In this document: positions 8,291 through 18,255 of the stretch, one piece after another
Numbering within the stretch: position 1 is the first letter of the stretch
How the letters are laid out: every line of letters starts with the position of its first letter
Source: Thiohalophilus thiocyanatoxydans
GTDB lineage: Bacteria > Pseudomonadota > Gammaproteobacteria > UBA6429 > Thiohalophilaceae
Direction of reading: 5' to 3'
DNA length: 64,000 bases
Assembly: GCF_004366735.1 (NCBI RefSeq)
Contig: NZ_SOQX01000003.1
Span: 124,001 to 188,000 of the forward strand
Translations under genes and position numbers: made by a program
The notes under the pieces: generated by a model
The model's input: the letters and a program-made list of their open reading frames with translations, nothing else
Told to the model about the DNA's origin: nothing
Database searches by the model: none

Positions 8291-11200
8291 ATGTTGCAAC
8301 TCCGAGGTGGCTCGGCCCTGTCGTCCTTTCGTCTGGAAAAATGTCTGGCCGCTCTGCGCATCGAGGTGCCTGAAGTAGCGGATTTGCAGGCGATCTATTT
8401 GCACTTTGTCGAAACTGAGCCGCAACTGGAGGCCGAACAACGCCAGCGCCTCGAGAACCTGCTCGCTTATGCCGAACCGCCCGCGCGGCCCTTGCAGGGC
8501 CATGACTTTCTCGTCATCCCCCGTCCCGGCACTATCTCCCCGTGGTCGAGCAAGGCGACCGATATTGCGCACAATTGCGGTCTGCAAAACGTGCAACGGA
8601 TCGAGCGCGGCATTCTCTATACCCTGACGCTTGGCGACGGTAACGAACTGAGCGCGCAACAGGCCCGGCGCCTGGGTGCGGCGCTGCACGACCGTATGAC
8701 CGAGGCGGTGTTCCGCGATACCGGTGAAGCTCAACGGCTGTTCCGTCATCCCGATCCGGCGCCGCTGACCGAGGTCGATGTGCTCGGTGGCGGAGGCGAT
8801 GCCTTGCAGCGGGCCAATACCGAGCTGGGCCTGGCACTGGCCGGGGATGAAATCGATTACCTGGTGGAGAATTTCCAGTCGCTGGGACGCAACCCCAGCG
8901 ACGTGGAACTGATGATGTTTGCCCAGGCCAATTCGGAACATTGCCGGCACAAGATTTTCAATGCCGACTGGATCATCGACGGCCAGCCCCGCGACAACTC
9001 CCTGTTCGGGATGATTCGCAACACCTACCAGCAGCATAGCGACGGCATTCTCTCCGCCTACAGTGACAACTCGGCGGTGATCGAAGGCCATGGGGGCCGG
9101 CGCTTTTATCCCGGGTCCGGTACGCGCGAGTACGCCTATCATGCCCAGGACATCCATATCCTGATGAAGGTCGAGACCCACAACCATCCCACCGCGATTG
9201 CCCCGTTTCCCGGTTCCGCCACCGGGGCCGGCGGTGAGATCCGCGACGAGGGGGCGACCGGTCGGGGTTCAAAACCCAAGGCCGGGCTGTGCGGCTATTC
9301 GGTCTCCAATCTGCGCCTGCCCGACTGCCCCCGGCCGTGGGAGACCGATTACGGCAAGCCGGGACGGATCGTCTCGGCGCTGGACATCATGCTCGAGGCG
9401 CCCATCGGCGCGGCGGCCTTCAATAACGAATTCGGCCGGCCCAACCTGTGCGGTTATTTTCGGACCTATGAGGAGCGGGTACCGGGCCCGCAGGGCGAAG
9501 AGGTCCGCGGGTATCACAAGCCGATCATGCTGGCCGGCGGGCTGGGGAATATCCGCGACGATCACGTTGCCAAGAATGACATCCCGCCCGGGGCGCAGAT
9601 CGTGGTACTCGGTGGCCCGGCCATGCTGATCGGCCTGGGGGGCGGGGCGGCCTCGTCCATGGCCACCGGGGAGAGCCTGGAGGATCTCGACTTTGCCTCG
9701 GTGCAGCGGGGCAATCCGGAGATGGAGCGTCGTGCCCAGGAGGTGATCGATCGCTGCTGGCAGCTGGGCGAGGCCAATCCCGTCATCAGTATTCACGATG
9801 TGGGCGCCGGCGGCCTCTCCAATGCCCTGCCGGAGCTGGTCAACGACAGTGGGCGCGGCGGGCGTTTCGAGCTGCGTGCCGTGCCCAACGACGACCCGGG
9901 CATGTCACCCCTGGCGATCTGGTGCAATGAAGCCCAGGAGCGCTATGTGCTGGCTGTGGGGCCCGAAGATATGGCGCGGTTTGCCGAGATCTGCCAGCGG
10001 GAACGCTGCCCCTGGGCGGTGGTCGGCGAGGCGACCGAGGAGCGCCGCCTGGTCGTGGGTGATGGGCATTTCGACAACACGCCCATCGATATGCCGCTGG
10101 AAGTGTTGCTGGGCAAGCCGCCCAAGATGCTGCGCGACGTTCATCATGCCCCGTTTAGTAAACCCGGCTTCGACACCGCCAGCGTGGATCTGGCGGAGGC
10201 CGCCGAACGGGTGCTGGCCCTGCCGACGGTGGCTGACAAGAGCTTTTTGATTACCATCGGCGATCGCACCATTACCGGCCTGGTGGCCCGGGATCAGATG
10301 GTCGGACCCTGGCAGGTACCGGTGGCTGACGTGGCGGTGACTGCCGCCAGTTACGATACCTGCGCCGGTGAGGCGATGGCGATGGGCGAGCGTACGCCGG
10401 TGGCGTTGCTGCACCACGCCGCCTCGGCCCGGCTGGCCGTCGGGGAAGCGCTCACCAACCTGGCGGCCGCCCCGGTACCGGACCTGTCACGGGTCGTACT
10501 GTCGGCCAACTGGATGGCCGCGGCCGGCCATCCCGGCGAGGATGCCGGTCTCTTTGATGCGGTGCAGGCGGTGGGCATGGAGCTGTGTCCGGCACTGGGG
10601 ATCACCATTCCCGTGGGCAAGGACTCCATGTCGATGAAAAGCGTCTGGCAGGAAGGCGGCGAAACCCGCTCGGTGACCGCACCGCTGTCGTTGATCGTTT
10701 CGGCCTTCGCGCCGGTGAGCGACGCGGGCCGCACCCTGACACCGCAGCTGCGCAGCGACCGGGGGGCAACCCGGCTGATTCTGATCGATCTGGGCAAGGG
10801 GGCCAACCGGCTTGGTGGCTCCTGCCTGACCCAGGTCTACAAGCAGCTGGGCCAGCACCCGGCGGATCTTGACGATCCCCTGGCGCTGAAACACTTTTTC
10901 AATGTTATTCAATCGCTTAACGAGCAGGGTCGACTGCTGGCCTACCACGATCGCGCCGATGGCGGGCTGTTTGCGAGCCTCTGCGAAATGGCCTTTGCCG
11001 GCCGCACCGGCCTGCAGATCCGGCTCGACGAGCTGGGCGAGGACGCCGTCGCCAGCCTGTTCAGCGAGGAGCTGGGGGCGGTGATTCAGGTGCAAGACAG
11101 TGAACTGGCAGCGGTGCAGGAGGCGTTACATGAGGCCGGTCTGGGCCATTACAGCCATGTGATCGGCAGCCTGCGCGAGGATGATCGACTGGTTTTCGAA

Positions 11201-12187
11201 CATCACGGTGAGACGGTACTGGACGGGACACGCACCCACTGGCGCCGTATCTGGAGTGAAACCAGCTACCGCATGCAGGCGCTGCGCGACAATCCCGAGT
11301 GCGCCCGCGAAGAGTACGATAACCTGCTGGATGAAACCGATCCGGGCCTGTCACCCCATTGCAGTTTCGATCCGCAGGAGGACGTTGCCGCGCCGTATCT
11401 CAACCTCGGCCAGCGTCCGCGGATTGCCGTGCTGCGCGAGCAGGGTGTGAACGGCCAGATCGAGATGGCCGCGGCGTTCGATCGCGCCGGTTTTGCGGCG
11501 GTGGATGTGCACATGAGCGATGTCATCAGCGGGCAGGTGTCGCTCAACGATTTTTCCGGGCTGGTCGCCTGTGGAGGCTTTTCCTACGGTGACGTGCTGG
11601 GTGCCGGTGGCGGCTGGGCCAGCTCGATTCTGTATAATCCGCGCGCCCGCGACGAGTTCGAGGCGTTTTTCACCCGCCCGGACAGTTTCGGGCTGGGGGT
11701 GTGTAACGGCTGCCAGATGCTCTCCCATCTGCGGGATCTGATTCCCGGCGCCGGCCACTGGCCGCGTTTTGTACGCAACCGCTCCGAGCAGTTCGAGGCG
11801 CGCCTGGCGCAGGTCGAAGTCCTCGAATCACCCTCGATCCTGCTGGCCGGGATGGCCGGTTCCCGGCTGCCGATTGCCGTGGCCCACGGCGAGGGGCAGG
11901 CCCGCTTCGATATTCCGGATGCCGCACGGCGGCTGCAGACTGAACAATTGGTGAGCTTGCGCTATATTAATAATTACGGTGAAGCCACCGAACGGTATCC
12001 CTACAATCCCAATGGTTCTCCTGAAGGGATTACCGGCCTGACGACCATGGATGGGCGCTTCACCATCATGATGCCGCATCCGGAGCGTGTATTTCGCAGC
12101 CTCCAGTATTCATGGCATCCTGATGCGTGGGGCGAAGAGGGTCCCTGGCTGCGGTTGTTCCGTAACGCGCGCCGCTGGCTGGATTGA
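8291..12187 (+). CDS. purL: Phosphoribosylformylglycinamidine synthase, large single-chain form
   Basis: This enzyme makes FGAM from FGAR, glutamine and ATP in the fourth step of purine synthesis. The 1298-residue length matches the single-chain proteobacterial type, with an N-terminal domain, a duplicated ATP-binding AIRS-like core and a C-terminal class I glutamine amidotransferase. The nucleophile is Cys1138 in GVCNGCQM, and the core contains [16 protein letters not shown]. The ATG at 8291 gives the conserved MLQLRGG start; a longer reading from 8177 has no family support. The gene is followed directly by the HD-GYP gene. No PurR-like site was recognised upstream. Confidence 0.97.
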   Translation: MLQLRGGSALSSFRLEKCLAALRIEVPEVADLQAIYLHFVETEPQLEAEQRQRLENLLAYAEPPARPLQGHDFLVIPRPGTISPWSSKATDIAHNCGLQNVQRIERGILYTLTLGDGNELSAQQARRLGAALHDRMTEAVFRDTGEAQRLFRHPDPAPLTEVDVLGGGGDALQRANTELGLALAGDEIDYLVENFQSLGRNPSDVELMMFAQANSEHCRHKIFNADWIIDGQPRDNSLFGMIRNTYQQHSDGILSAYSDNSAVIEGHGGRRFYPGSGTREYAYHAQDIHILMKVETHNHPTAIAPFPGSATGAGGEIRDEGATGRGSKPKAGLCGYSVSNLRLPDCPRPWETDYGKPGRIVSALDIMLEAPIGAAAFNNEFGRPNLCGYFRTYEERVPGPQGEEVRGYHKPIMLAGGLGNIRDDHVAKNDIPPGAQIVVLGGPAMLIGLGGGAASSMATGESLEDLDFASVQRGNPEMERRAQEVIDRCWQLGEANPVISIHDVGAGGLSNALPELVNDSGRGGRFELRAVPNDDPGMSPLAIWCNEAQERYVLAVGPEDMARFAEICQRERCPWAVVGEATEERRLVVGDGHFDNTPIDMPLEVLLGKPPKMLRDVHHAPFSKPGFDTASVDLAEAAERVLALPTVADKSFLITIGDRTITGLVARDQMVGPWQVPVADVAVTAASYDTCAGEAMAMGERTPVALLHHAASARLAVGEALTNLAAAPVPDLSRVVLSANWMAAAGHPGEDAGLFDAVQAVGMELCPALGITIPVGKDSMSMKSVWQEGGETRSVTAPLSLIVSAFAPVSDAGRTLTPQLRSDRGATRLILIDLGKGANRLGGSCLTQVYKQLGQHPADLDDPLALKHFFNVIQSLNEQGRLLAYHDRADGGLFASLCEMAFAGRTGLQIRLDELGEDAVASLFSEELGAVIQVQDSELAAVQEALHEAGLGHYSHVIGSLREDDRLVFEHHGETVLDGTRTHWRRIWSETSYRMQALRDNPECAREEYDNLLDETDPGLSPHCSFDPQEDVAAPYLNLGQRPRIAVLREQGVNGQIEMAAAFDRAGFAAVDVHMSDVISGQVSLNDFSGLVACGGFSYGDVLGAGGGWASSILYNPRARDEFEAFFTRPDSFGLGVCNGCQMLSHLRDLIPGAGHWPRFVRNRSEQFEARLAQVEVLESPSILLAGMAGSRLPIAVAHGEGQARFDIPDAARRLQTEQLVSLRYINNYGEATERYPYNPNGSPEGITGLTTMDGRFTIMMPHPERVFRSLQYSWHPDAWGEEGPWLRLFRNARRWLD

Positions 12188-12228
12188 GACAGACTGATTC
12201 CCTGACAGATGTGCAAACAGGGCAAGCG

Positions 12229-13470
12229 ATGAAGGTTAAACTTGATGTCGCCAGTCTCAAGGAAGGGATGTTTGTTAGCGACCTGGATTGCGATTGGGCA
12301 CAAACCTCGTTTTTGCTCGAGGGCGTGCTGATTTCCGATGACGAGGAGCTGGCCGAGCTCAATCGTTGCTGTGCCCATGTGTATGTCGATACCGAACGTT
12401 CCCATGATTCGGTGCTCTCCGAGCTGGAAAGTCTGGCCAGTCGGCCGCCATCGGCGGTAGCCACCGCGGCGAAACAGCAAGCGGAACAGGAAGCCGAGCG
12501 CGAGGAGCAGGATTTTCAGGAGACACTGCAGGAAGCCCGGCCGGTTCACAGTCGGGCCAAAAGTTATATCGAAACCCTGATGGATGATGTGCGGCTGGGT
12601 AACAGCCTCGATACCGCCACGGCGCGTGATCTGGTCACCGAGATCACCGAAAGCATCACCCACAGCCCCAACGCGATGGTCTGGCTGTCGCATCTCAAAC
12701 ACCGCGATGAATATACCGTCACCCACTGTATGAATACCTGTATTCTGGCGGTGACCTTCGGCCGTTATCTGGGGATGAACAAGGAAGAACTGGAACTGAT
12801 GGGGCTGGGCGCGCTGTTGCATGACATCGGCAAGATGCGTGTCCCACTGGAGATCCTCAACAAGCCGGGTCGCCTGACACCGGAAGAGTTCGAAATTATC
12901 AAGACCCATGCATCGAAAGGCCATGAATTGCTGGTGTCCAGAGGGGATATTCCCCGGGAGTCACTCGATGTCGTTCTGCATCACCATGAACGGATCAGTG
13001 GCAAGGGTTATCCGCACGGCCTGATGGGCGAACGGGTTAACCGCATGACCAAGATCGTCTCCATTGTTGACGTATACGATGCCATTACCAGCGATCGTTG
13101 CTATCACGATGGTATCGCGCCCTACGCGGCATTAAAGAACATGTACGAGTGGATCAGCGAGGATTTCGAGCAGGATCTGGTCGAGCAGTTCATCAAATGC
13201 CTGGGTATCTATCCCGTCGGCAGTATGGTGCAACTCAATCTGGGGCAGATCGGTGTGGTGGTTTCCGCCAGTGAAAAAAGCCGTCTGCGACCCATCGTGC
13301 TGCTGGTGATCAACAGCAAGGGCGAGCGCTATGTCAAACCCAAACTGATCAACCTGGCTCATCCGCGCTGGCGTGACGGTAAACAGAAACTGGAAATCCG
13401 TAAAATTCTCCACAACGACGAATGCGACATCGACCTGCCGTCCGTCATTCAGGACGAATCGCTGATCTGA
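12229..13470 (+). CDS. HD-GYP domain cyclic-di-GMP phosphodiesterase with DUF3391
   Basis: HD-GYP enzymes hydrolyse cyclic di-GMP and so control motility and biofilm choices. The 413-residue protein starts with a DUF3391-type domain (KVKLDVASLKEGMFV), has a charged helical linker (about residues 80-115), then the HD domain with H198-D199 in LLHDIGK, HHHE at 251-254 and GKGYP at 258-262. All the usual metal and GYP residues appear intact. The start is the ATG at 12229; starts overlapping the purL stop are possible but add a non-conserved tail. It has no membrane or sensor domain, so it is a stand-alone cytoplasmic enzyme. Confidence 0.92.
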   Translation: MKVKLDVASLKEGMFVSDLDCDWAQTSFLLEGVLISDDEELAELNRCCAHVYVDTERSHDSVLSELESLASRPPSAVATAAKQQAEQEAEREEQDFQETLQEARPVHSRAKSYIETLMDDVRLGNSLDTATARDLVTEITESITHSPNAMVWLSHLKHRDEYTVTHCMNTCILAVTFGRYLGMNKEELELMGLGALLHDIGKMRVPLEILNKPGRLTPEEFEIIKTHASKGHELLVSRGDIPRESLDVVLHHHERISGKGYPHGLMGERVNRMTKIVSIVDVYDAITSDRCYHDGIAPYAALKNMYEWISEDFEQDLVEQFIKCLGIYPVGSMVQLNLGQIGVVVSASEKSRLRPIVLLVINSKGERYVKPKLINLAHPRWRDGKQKLEIRKILHNDECDIDLPSVIQDESLI

Positions 13471-13489
13471 TCCTCTTTTCCTGCTCTGG

Positions 13490-13650
13490 TATGAATAACG
13501 CAGAGTTCGCGGAGGCGCAGAGATATGATTTTTAATGTTGAATGTTAAATTTTGAATTGCGACGCTGCGTCTCATTTAAAATTTAAACCTGCTAATTATT
13601 TTCCTCTGCGACTCCGCGCCTCTGCGTGCTCCGCGTTGAAAAACTCCACC
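13490..13650. repeat. Nested inverted repeat block (8-9-mer outer, 7-mer inner arms)
   Basis: Outer arms are AACGCAGAG-type units (13497-13523) facing CTCCGCG/CTCTGCG units (13601-13640). Inner arms are 7-mers such as GTTGAAT, GTTAAAT and TTTGAAT (about 13531-13557) facing ATTTAAA units (13573-13587). It separates the HD-GYP gene from the ABC transporter genes and shows no protein-coding potential. Confidence 0.8.
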
Positions 13651-13746
13651 TGGATAACCATGAATTTTTTGGTGTAGCAAGGCGCCTGTCTATTGGTGGA
13701 TGTCTTTTGTTACAATACCCGCCGGTTCGGTTTTTCAAGTGAGTTT

Positions 13747-14667
13747 ATGTCCAACGCGCTGACTATTCGGGGGTTGACCAAGACCTATCGCGGCGGGGTG
13801 CAGGCCCTCAAGGGGGTCGATCTGGATGTGCGCGAGGGGGATTTCTTCGCCCTGCTGGGCCCCAATGGCGCGGGCAAGTCCACCACCATCGGGATTATCT
13901 GTTCGCTGATCAACAAAACCGCCGGGAGCGTCGAAGTGTTCGGTCACGATATCGACCGTGATCTGGAGGCGGCCAAGAGCTGTATCGGTCTGGTGCCGCA
14001 GGAGTTCAACTTCAACCAGTTTGAGCCGGTAGGAGAGATTGTTATCAACCAGGCCGGCTATTACGGTATCGATCGCAAGCTGGCCCGTGAGCGCGCGGAA
14101 ACCTATCTGCGCCAGCTGGAGTTGTGGGACAAGCGCCACGTCATGGCGCGGGAGTTGTCCGGCGGGATGAAGCGGCGCCTGATGATCGCGCGCGCGCTGG
14201 TGCACGAACCTCGACTGCTGATTCTCGATGAACCGACTGCCGGGGTGGATATCGAGATCCGCCGCTCCATGTGGAAATTCCTCAGCAAGATCAACGCCCA
14301 GGGAACCACGATCATCCTGACCACCCATTACCTGGAAGAGGCCGAGCAGCTGTGCCGGCATATCGCCATCATCAATCACGGCGAGGCGGTCGAGCACACC
14401 GAGATGAAATCACTGCTGATGAAGCTGCACGTGGAAACTTTCGTACTGGATCTGGGCGAGACCATCGATACGGTGCCCCAGGTCGAAGGCTATAATCTGA
14501 CCATGCTCGACAAGCGCACGCTCAGCGTGGATATCAGCAAGGCGCAGAGCCTCAATCAGCTGTTCGAGGCATTGAGTCGCCAGGGGCTGCATGTGCTCAG
14601 TATGCGTAACAAGACCAATCGACTGGAAGAGTTGTTCGTGCGCATGGTCGAGGAGGACAACGCATGA
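13747..14667 (+). CDS. yadG: ABC transporter ATP-binding protein, YadG type
   Basis: This is the ATPase of an ABC-2 family exporter. The 306-residue protein has Walker A GPNGAGKST (about residues 38-46), the ABC signature ELSGGMKRRL (about 137-146), Walker B LLILDEPTAGVD (about 157-168) and the switch His in TTHYLEEAE. It closely follows the pattern of E. coli YadG. The start is the ATG at 13747, giving MSNALTIRGL; a TACAAT at 13711-13716 may be its minus-10. Its stop overlaps the permease start by ATGA. The exported substrate is unknown. Confidence 0.9.
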   Translation: MSNALTIRGLTKTYRGGVQALKGVDLDVREGDFFALLGPNGAGKSTTIGIICSLINKTAGSVEVFGHDIDRDLEAAKSCIGLVPQEFNFNQFEPVGEIVINQAGYYGIDRKLARERAETYLRQLELWDKRHVMARELSGGMKRRLMIARALVHEPRLLILDEPTAGVDIEIRRSMWKFLSKINAQGTTIILTTHYLEEAEQLCRHIAIINHGEAVEHTEMKSLLMKLHVETFVLDLGETIDTVPQVEGYNLTMLDKRTLSVDISKAQSLNQLFEALSRQGLHVLSMRNKTNRLEELFVRMVEEDNA

Positions 14668-15437
14668 AGCTGTCGCAGCAATACGTCGCCTTTAGCACAA
14701 TCCTGACCAAGGAATTCCTGCGGTTTATCCGCATCTGGATCCAGACGGTGTTGCCGGCGGCGATCACCACCGGGCTTTATTTTATTATCTTCGGTAACCT
14801 GATCGGTTCACAGCTGTCGGATATCGGTGGCCTGACCTACATGGAATACATCGTCCCCGGGATCATCCTGATGGCGATCATCAACAACTCCTACGCCAAT
14901 GTCGTCTCATCCTTTTATGGCGCCAAGTTCCAGCGTCACGTGGAGGAGATGCTGATCTCGCCCATGCCCAACTACCTCATTGTGCTGGGCTATGCCGCCG
15001 GGGGCATGGCGCGCGGCCTGATAGTGGGGCTGGCTGTCACCGCAGTCTCCCTGATCTTCGCCGAGCCGCAGCTGCATCATATTCTGGTAACCCTCTACGT
15101 GGTGCTCATGACCTCGCTGCTGTTTGCCCTGGGCGGCTTCGTCAACGCCGTGTATGCCAAAAGCTTCGATGATATCTCCATCATTCCCACCTTCGTACTG
15201 ACGCCGCTGACCTACCTGGGCGGGATTTTCTATTCCATCGACATGCTGCCGCAGTTCTGGCAGAACGTCTCGCTGGTCAATCCCATCCTCTACATGATCA
15301 ATGCCATGCGCTACGGCATGCTTGGCGTCTCCGACATCGACATCCGGGTGGCACTGCTGATCATCACCGGCTTCGTCGTCGTCCTCTACCTGTTCTGCCT
15401 CTACCTGCTCAACAAGGGTGTCGGCATCCGAACGTGA
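14664..15437 (+). CDS. yadH: ABC-2 type transporter permease, YadH type
   Basis: The 257-residue polytopic permease has six predicted membrane helices (about residues 28-48, 62-85, 110-135, 142-162, 175-195 and 228-250). The conserved ABC-2 end with NPILYMINAMRYG (about residues 208-220) is present. It overlaps the ATPase gene by four bases and completes a half-transporter pair that would act as a dimer of each. The E. coli YadGH homologue has no settled substrate. A dispersed repeat block follows the gene. Confidence 0.9.
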   Translation: MKLSQQYVAFSTILTKEFLRFIRIWIQTVLPAAITTGLYFIIFGNLIGSQLSDIGGLTYMEYIVPGIILMAIINNSYANVVSSFYGAKFQRHVEEMLISPMPNYLIVLGYAAGGMARGLIVGLAVTAVSLIFAEPQLHHILVTLYVVLMTSLLFALGGFVNAVYAKSFDDISIIPTFVLTPLTYLGGIFYSIDMLPQFWQNVSLVNPILYMINAMRYGMLGVSDIDIRVALLIITGFVVVLYLFCLYLLNKGVGIRT

Positions 15438-15460
15438 ATACTAGAGGTGTTCGTGGAAAA

Positions 15461-15606
15461 TAACGCAGAGGGCGCGGAGCCGCAAAGACGCGGAGAAGAT
15501 CTTTATAAAACCAGGCTTCCGTGATGATTATCACGATCGTCTGACAGACTTATGATAATAAAATAGTTTTCTCTGCGGCTCCGCGACTCCGCGCCCTCTG
15601 CGTTTT
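15461..15606. repeat. GCGGAG-type inverted repeat block
   Basis: Left arm units ACGCAGAG, GCGCGGAG and ACGCGGAG (15462-15500) face CTCTGCG, CTCCGCG and CTCTGCGTT units (15571-15604). About 70 bases of AT-rich sequence lie between. It fills the convergent gap between the permease and SDR genes and may fold as a long hairpin. Confidence 0.78.
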
Positions 15607-15621
15607 ATCCCAGAGAGCCAG

Positions 15622-16455
15622 CTATATACGCGCGAGTAGTTTGTCCAGCAGGCGGGTGGAGAGGAAGCGTTTGAGGGTGCCGAACAGGTAGGTGGGGAAG
15701 GTGACGTAATAGCGCGGTCTGGGCCGGCGGCTTTCCAGCGCGTGGATGACGCGTTTTAAAACTGCCTCCGGCGGCAGGGTGAAGGGCACGGCGGGGCCTT
15801 CCTTGGTCAGCCGCTGTTCCATGGCCAGGTAGTGATCCCGGAACGGGCTGTTGTCGCGGTCGATGTGCTGCTGGTAGGCGGCAAAGGAGTTGGCGCGAAA
15901 GCGGCTTTCGATCGGGCCGGGTTCAATGAGTGAGATATGAATGTCGGTGTCGCGTAGTTCCAGGCGCAGGGTGTCGGACAAGCCTTCCAGGGCGTATTTG
16001 CTGGCGTTATAGGCGCCGCGAAACGGCAGGGCGATCAGCCCCAGAATGGAGCTGTTCTGGATAATGCGCCCGTAACCCTGGCGACGCATCACCGGCAGTA
16101 CCCGACAGGTCAGTTCATGCCAGCCGAACAGGTTGGTCTCAAACTGCCGGCGCAGCACGTCGCGGCGCAGATCCTCCACGGCCCCGGCCTGACCGTAGGC
16201 GCCGTTGTTGAACAGGGCGTACAACGTGCCGCCGGTGCGTTGCAGCACCTCGTCCACCGCGGCGTTGATCGAAGCCGAATCATCCAGATCCAGTCTCAAA
16301 CCCTCCAGGCCTTCCTCGTTCAGCTTCGCCACATCCGCCTCGCGTCGCGCCGTGGCAAATACCCGGTAACCGCGCTCCCGCAACCCCCGCGCCACGCACA
16401 GGCCAATCCCGGATGAGCAGCCGGTGATCAGAATGTTTTTCCTGTCTTTATTCAT
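15622..16455 (-). CDS. Short-chain dehydrogenase/reductase, YbbO-like
   Basis: A classical SDR of 277 residues. The Rossmann glycine motif is TGCSSGIG (about residues 11-18), the NNGAYG strand lies near 88, the catalytic Ser lies in NSSILG (about 134), and the YNASK motif is near residue 150. The C-terminal part, with LIEPGPIESRF and a later PRPRYYVTFPT block, resembles E. coli YbbO, an NADP-dependent aldehyde reductase. The in vivo substrate cannot be inferred. It stands alone between repeat blocks, converging with the yadH-like gene. Confidence 0.88.
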   Translation of the reverse strand: MNKDRKNILITGCSSGIGLCVARGLRERGYRVFATARREADVAKLNEEGLEGLRLDLDDSASINAAVDEVLQRTGGTLYALFNNGAYGQAGAVEDLRRDVLRRQFETNLFGWHELTCRVLPVMRRQGYGRIIQNSSILGLIALPFRGAYNASKYALEGLSDTLRLELRDTDIHISLIEPGPIESRFRANSFAAYQQHIDRDNSPFRDHYLAMEQRLTKEGPAVPFTLPPEAVLKRVIHALESRRPRPRYYVTFPTYLFGTLKRFLSTRLLDKLLARI

Positions 16456-16490
16456 AATCTGATGTCGTAGCCGTTAGTGACAAAGAACTT

Positions 16491-16695
16491 TAACGCAGAG
16501 GCGCAAAGACGTTTATGCCCGTTGTTTGGGTGCAAAGGACCGCAGAGTTTTTATTCATATGAAGTGATAATCAATTAACACCAGAAATCTTGTAACGGGC
16601 TCTATCTTTAATAATTTTTTTCTTCGTGTCTTGGTGTCTTCGTGGTTAATCTCTTCTTTGCGTTCTCTGCGCCTCCGCGCCTCTGCGTTTTGATC
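16491..16695. repeat. Dispersed repeat block with GCAGAG units, CGAAGAC units and the shared 23-base motif
   Basis: This 240-base gap contains ACGCAGAGGCGC at 16493, one copy of a 23-base motif (16511-16533) that recurs twice elsewhere in the window, CTTCGTGTCTTGGTGTCTTCG-like units near 16623-16643, and CTCTGCGCCTCCGCGCCTCTG-like units near 16668-16688. The centre is AT-rich. No coding potential is seen. Confidence 0.72.
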
Positions 16696-16698
16696 TTT

Positions 16699-17352
16699 TT
16701 ACGCCAGCAGCACGGCGATGATGCCGGTGAAGAATATCCCGTCGAAGGTCCCCGCGCCGCCGATGGAGGCGATGGGCGCGCCGAGTTTGGGAATGTCTTT
16801 GAGGCGCAGCAGGTCGGCGCCGATCAGCACGCCGAGGGTGCCGCAGATATAGGCCAGCGGCGGGCTCTGTTCCGGGGCCAGCAGCAGAGCGGTGATCGCG
16901 GCGGTCAGCGGGGCGATGAAGATCGGCATGCCGACGCCCAGTCCGGCAATGGGCCGGCTGAAGCCGTAACTGATCGCACTGACGATGCCGATGGCCAGCA
17001 GCACGGTGGGCAGCGGCAGGGATTGATTGAGAAACAGATAGAGCGAGAACAGGAGCGGCACCAGCGCCCCGCCCACATTGATGGCAATGACGGTATAGCC
17101 GGTAAACGGCGGCAGTTTGAACGGCCAGTAACGGGGCATTTGTGGTGGTGGTTCGGGCGGTTTCTCGGCCTTGATCCGGGCCAGCGGCAGGTTGACGGCA
17201 CTGCCAATCAGGGTGGTGATCAGTAACAGCGCGGCCGAGTGGGGCGACAGGCCGAGCTTGCTCAACACCAGCGAGAAGATCTGGATCTGGATGAAGAGGA
17301 TCACTACCAGGGCGACAAAAAACAGCAGCAGATAATTGCCGGGTGAACGCAT
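16699..17352 (-). CDS. DUF1614 family membrane protein
   Basis: The 217-residue protein is almost wholly hydrophobic, with about six or seven membrane segments, a proline-rich loop near residues 65-75 and a Gly-rich end with IGGAGTFDGIFFTG. This matches the uncharacterised DUF1614 family as I remember it. It begins three bases after the stop of the PRPP-synthase-like gene, so it is the third gene of that operon. A transport or sensing role tied to nucleotide or ribose-phosphate metabolism is suggested only by context. Confidence 0.8.
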   Translation of the reverse strand: MRSPGNYLLLFFVALVVILFIQIQIFSLVLSKLGLSPHSAALLLITTLIGSAVNLPLARIKAEKPPEPPPQMPRYWPFKLPPFTGYTVIAINVGGALVPLLFSLYLFLNQSLPLPTVLLAIGIVSAISYGFSRPIAGLGVGMPIFIAPLTAAITALLLAPEQSPPLAYICGTLGVLIGADLLRLKDIPKLGAPIASIGGAGTFDGIFFTGIIAVLLA

Positions 17353-17355
17353 AAC

Positions 17356-18237
17356 CTAGTTCAGCATCTTCCTGACAGCTGCTGCCAGCAGTGGGGCCAG
17401 TTGCACGGCGTTGCTCGGGTGGTGGACGCTGTCCGCGCTCCAGATCGTTTCAATCCCTGCCTCTTTTAAAAGCTTCGCCGCGTTATCGTCATATAACGCA
17501 TGGGTGCAGAGAGCATCGACCCGTTGGGTCCCGGCGTTGTACAACTGCCTGGCGGTGACCGCCAGGGTGTGGCCGCTACTGATCATGTCATCCACCAGCA
17601 CGACATGGCGTTGCCGGTACTCGCGATCGGGCAGGCGAATGGCCACCTGCCGATCGCCGCGGCGCACCTTGTCGGCGACGCCAAAGTCAAAATCGCCCTG
17701 CCGGGCCACCTGTTCGACCCACTGGCGAGACTCCTCGTCGGGACCCAGCATCAGCACTTCGCGGGTCTGCTCGAGCAAAAAGCGTCCCAGCAGCGGTGCG
17801 GCACTGAGATTGTGTGCCTGGGGCAGGGGGATCGCCTCGTCCAGGCGGGCTATGCGGTGCAGATGGGCGTCGACGGTGATCACCGCGTCGACCAGGTCGG
17901 CCAGAAAGCGGCCGATGATCCGCTGACTGACGGCCTCACCGGGATGAAAAGCTTTGTCCTGACGCATGTAACAGAGATAGGGCGAAACCAGGATAATTCG
18001 CTCGGCGCCCAGCTCCCGGGCAGCGCGGGTCGCCAGCAGCAGTTCCACGAGTTTGGCATCGGGATGATCCAGACTGCGATAGAGCACCACGGTCGGCGGC
18101 AGTGCCGGCGGCAGGGTAAGGCGGTTTTCGCCATCGGGGAAACGGTGCACCTCGATGGGGGCGTACTCGAGCTGCAACGCTGCCGCCAGGCGTTGTGCCG
18201 GTGCCGCTTCGTCGGGAAAACCGAGCAGGAGGGTCAT
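17356..18237 (-). CDS. Ribose-phosphate pyrophosphokinase-like protein, divergent paralogue
   Basis: The 293-residue protein belongs to the PRPP synthase family, which transfers pyrophosphate from ATP to ribose 5-phosphate. It shows HRFPDGEN near residue 31, a PYLCYMRQDKAF ATP/catalytic region near 105, VDAHLHR near 140, and the PRPP-binding loop VLVDDMISSGHTL near 217. It is shorter than housekeeping Prs (about 315) and departs from it in several blocks, such as YMRQDK in place of YARQDR, so it is probably an accessory paralogue. It lies between an AMP-phosphorylase-like gene (18 bases upstream) and the DUF1614 gene, hinting at a specialised substrate. Confidence 0.85.
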   Translation of the reverse strand: MTLLLGFPDEAAPAQRLAAALQLEYAPIEVHRFPDGENRLTLPPALPPTVVLYRSLDHPDAKLVELLLATRAARELGAERIILVSPYLCYMRQDKAFHPGEAVSQRIIGRFLADLVDAVITVDAHLHRIARLDEAIPLPQAHNLSAAPLLGRFLLEQTREVLMLGPDEESRQWVEQVARQGDFDFGVADKVRRGDRQVAIRLPDREYRQRHVVLVDDMISSGHTLAVTARQLYNAGTQRVDALCTHALYDDNAAKLLKEAGIETIWSADSVHHPSNAVQLAPLLAAAVRKMLN

Positions 18238-18255
18238 GAGTGGATCGCCATCGGG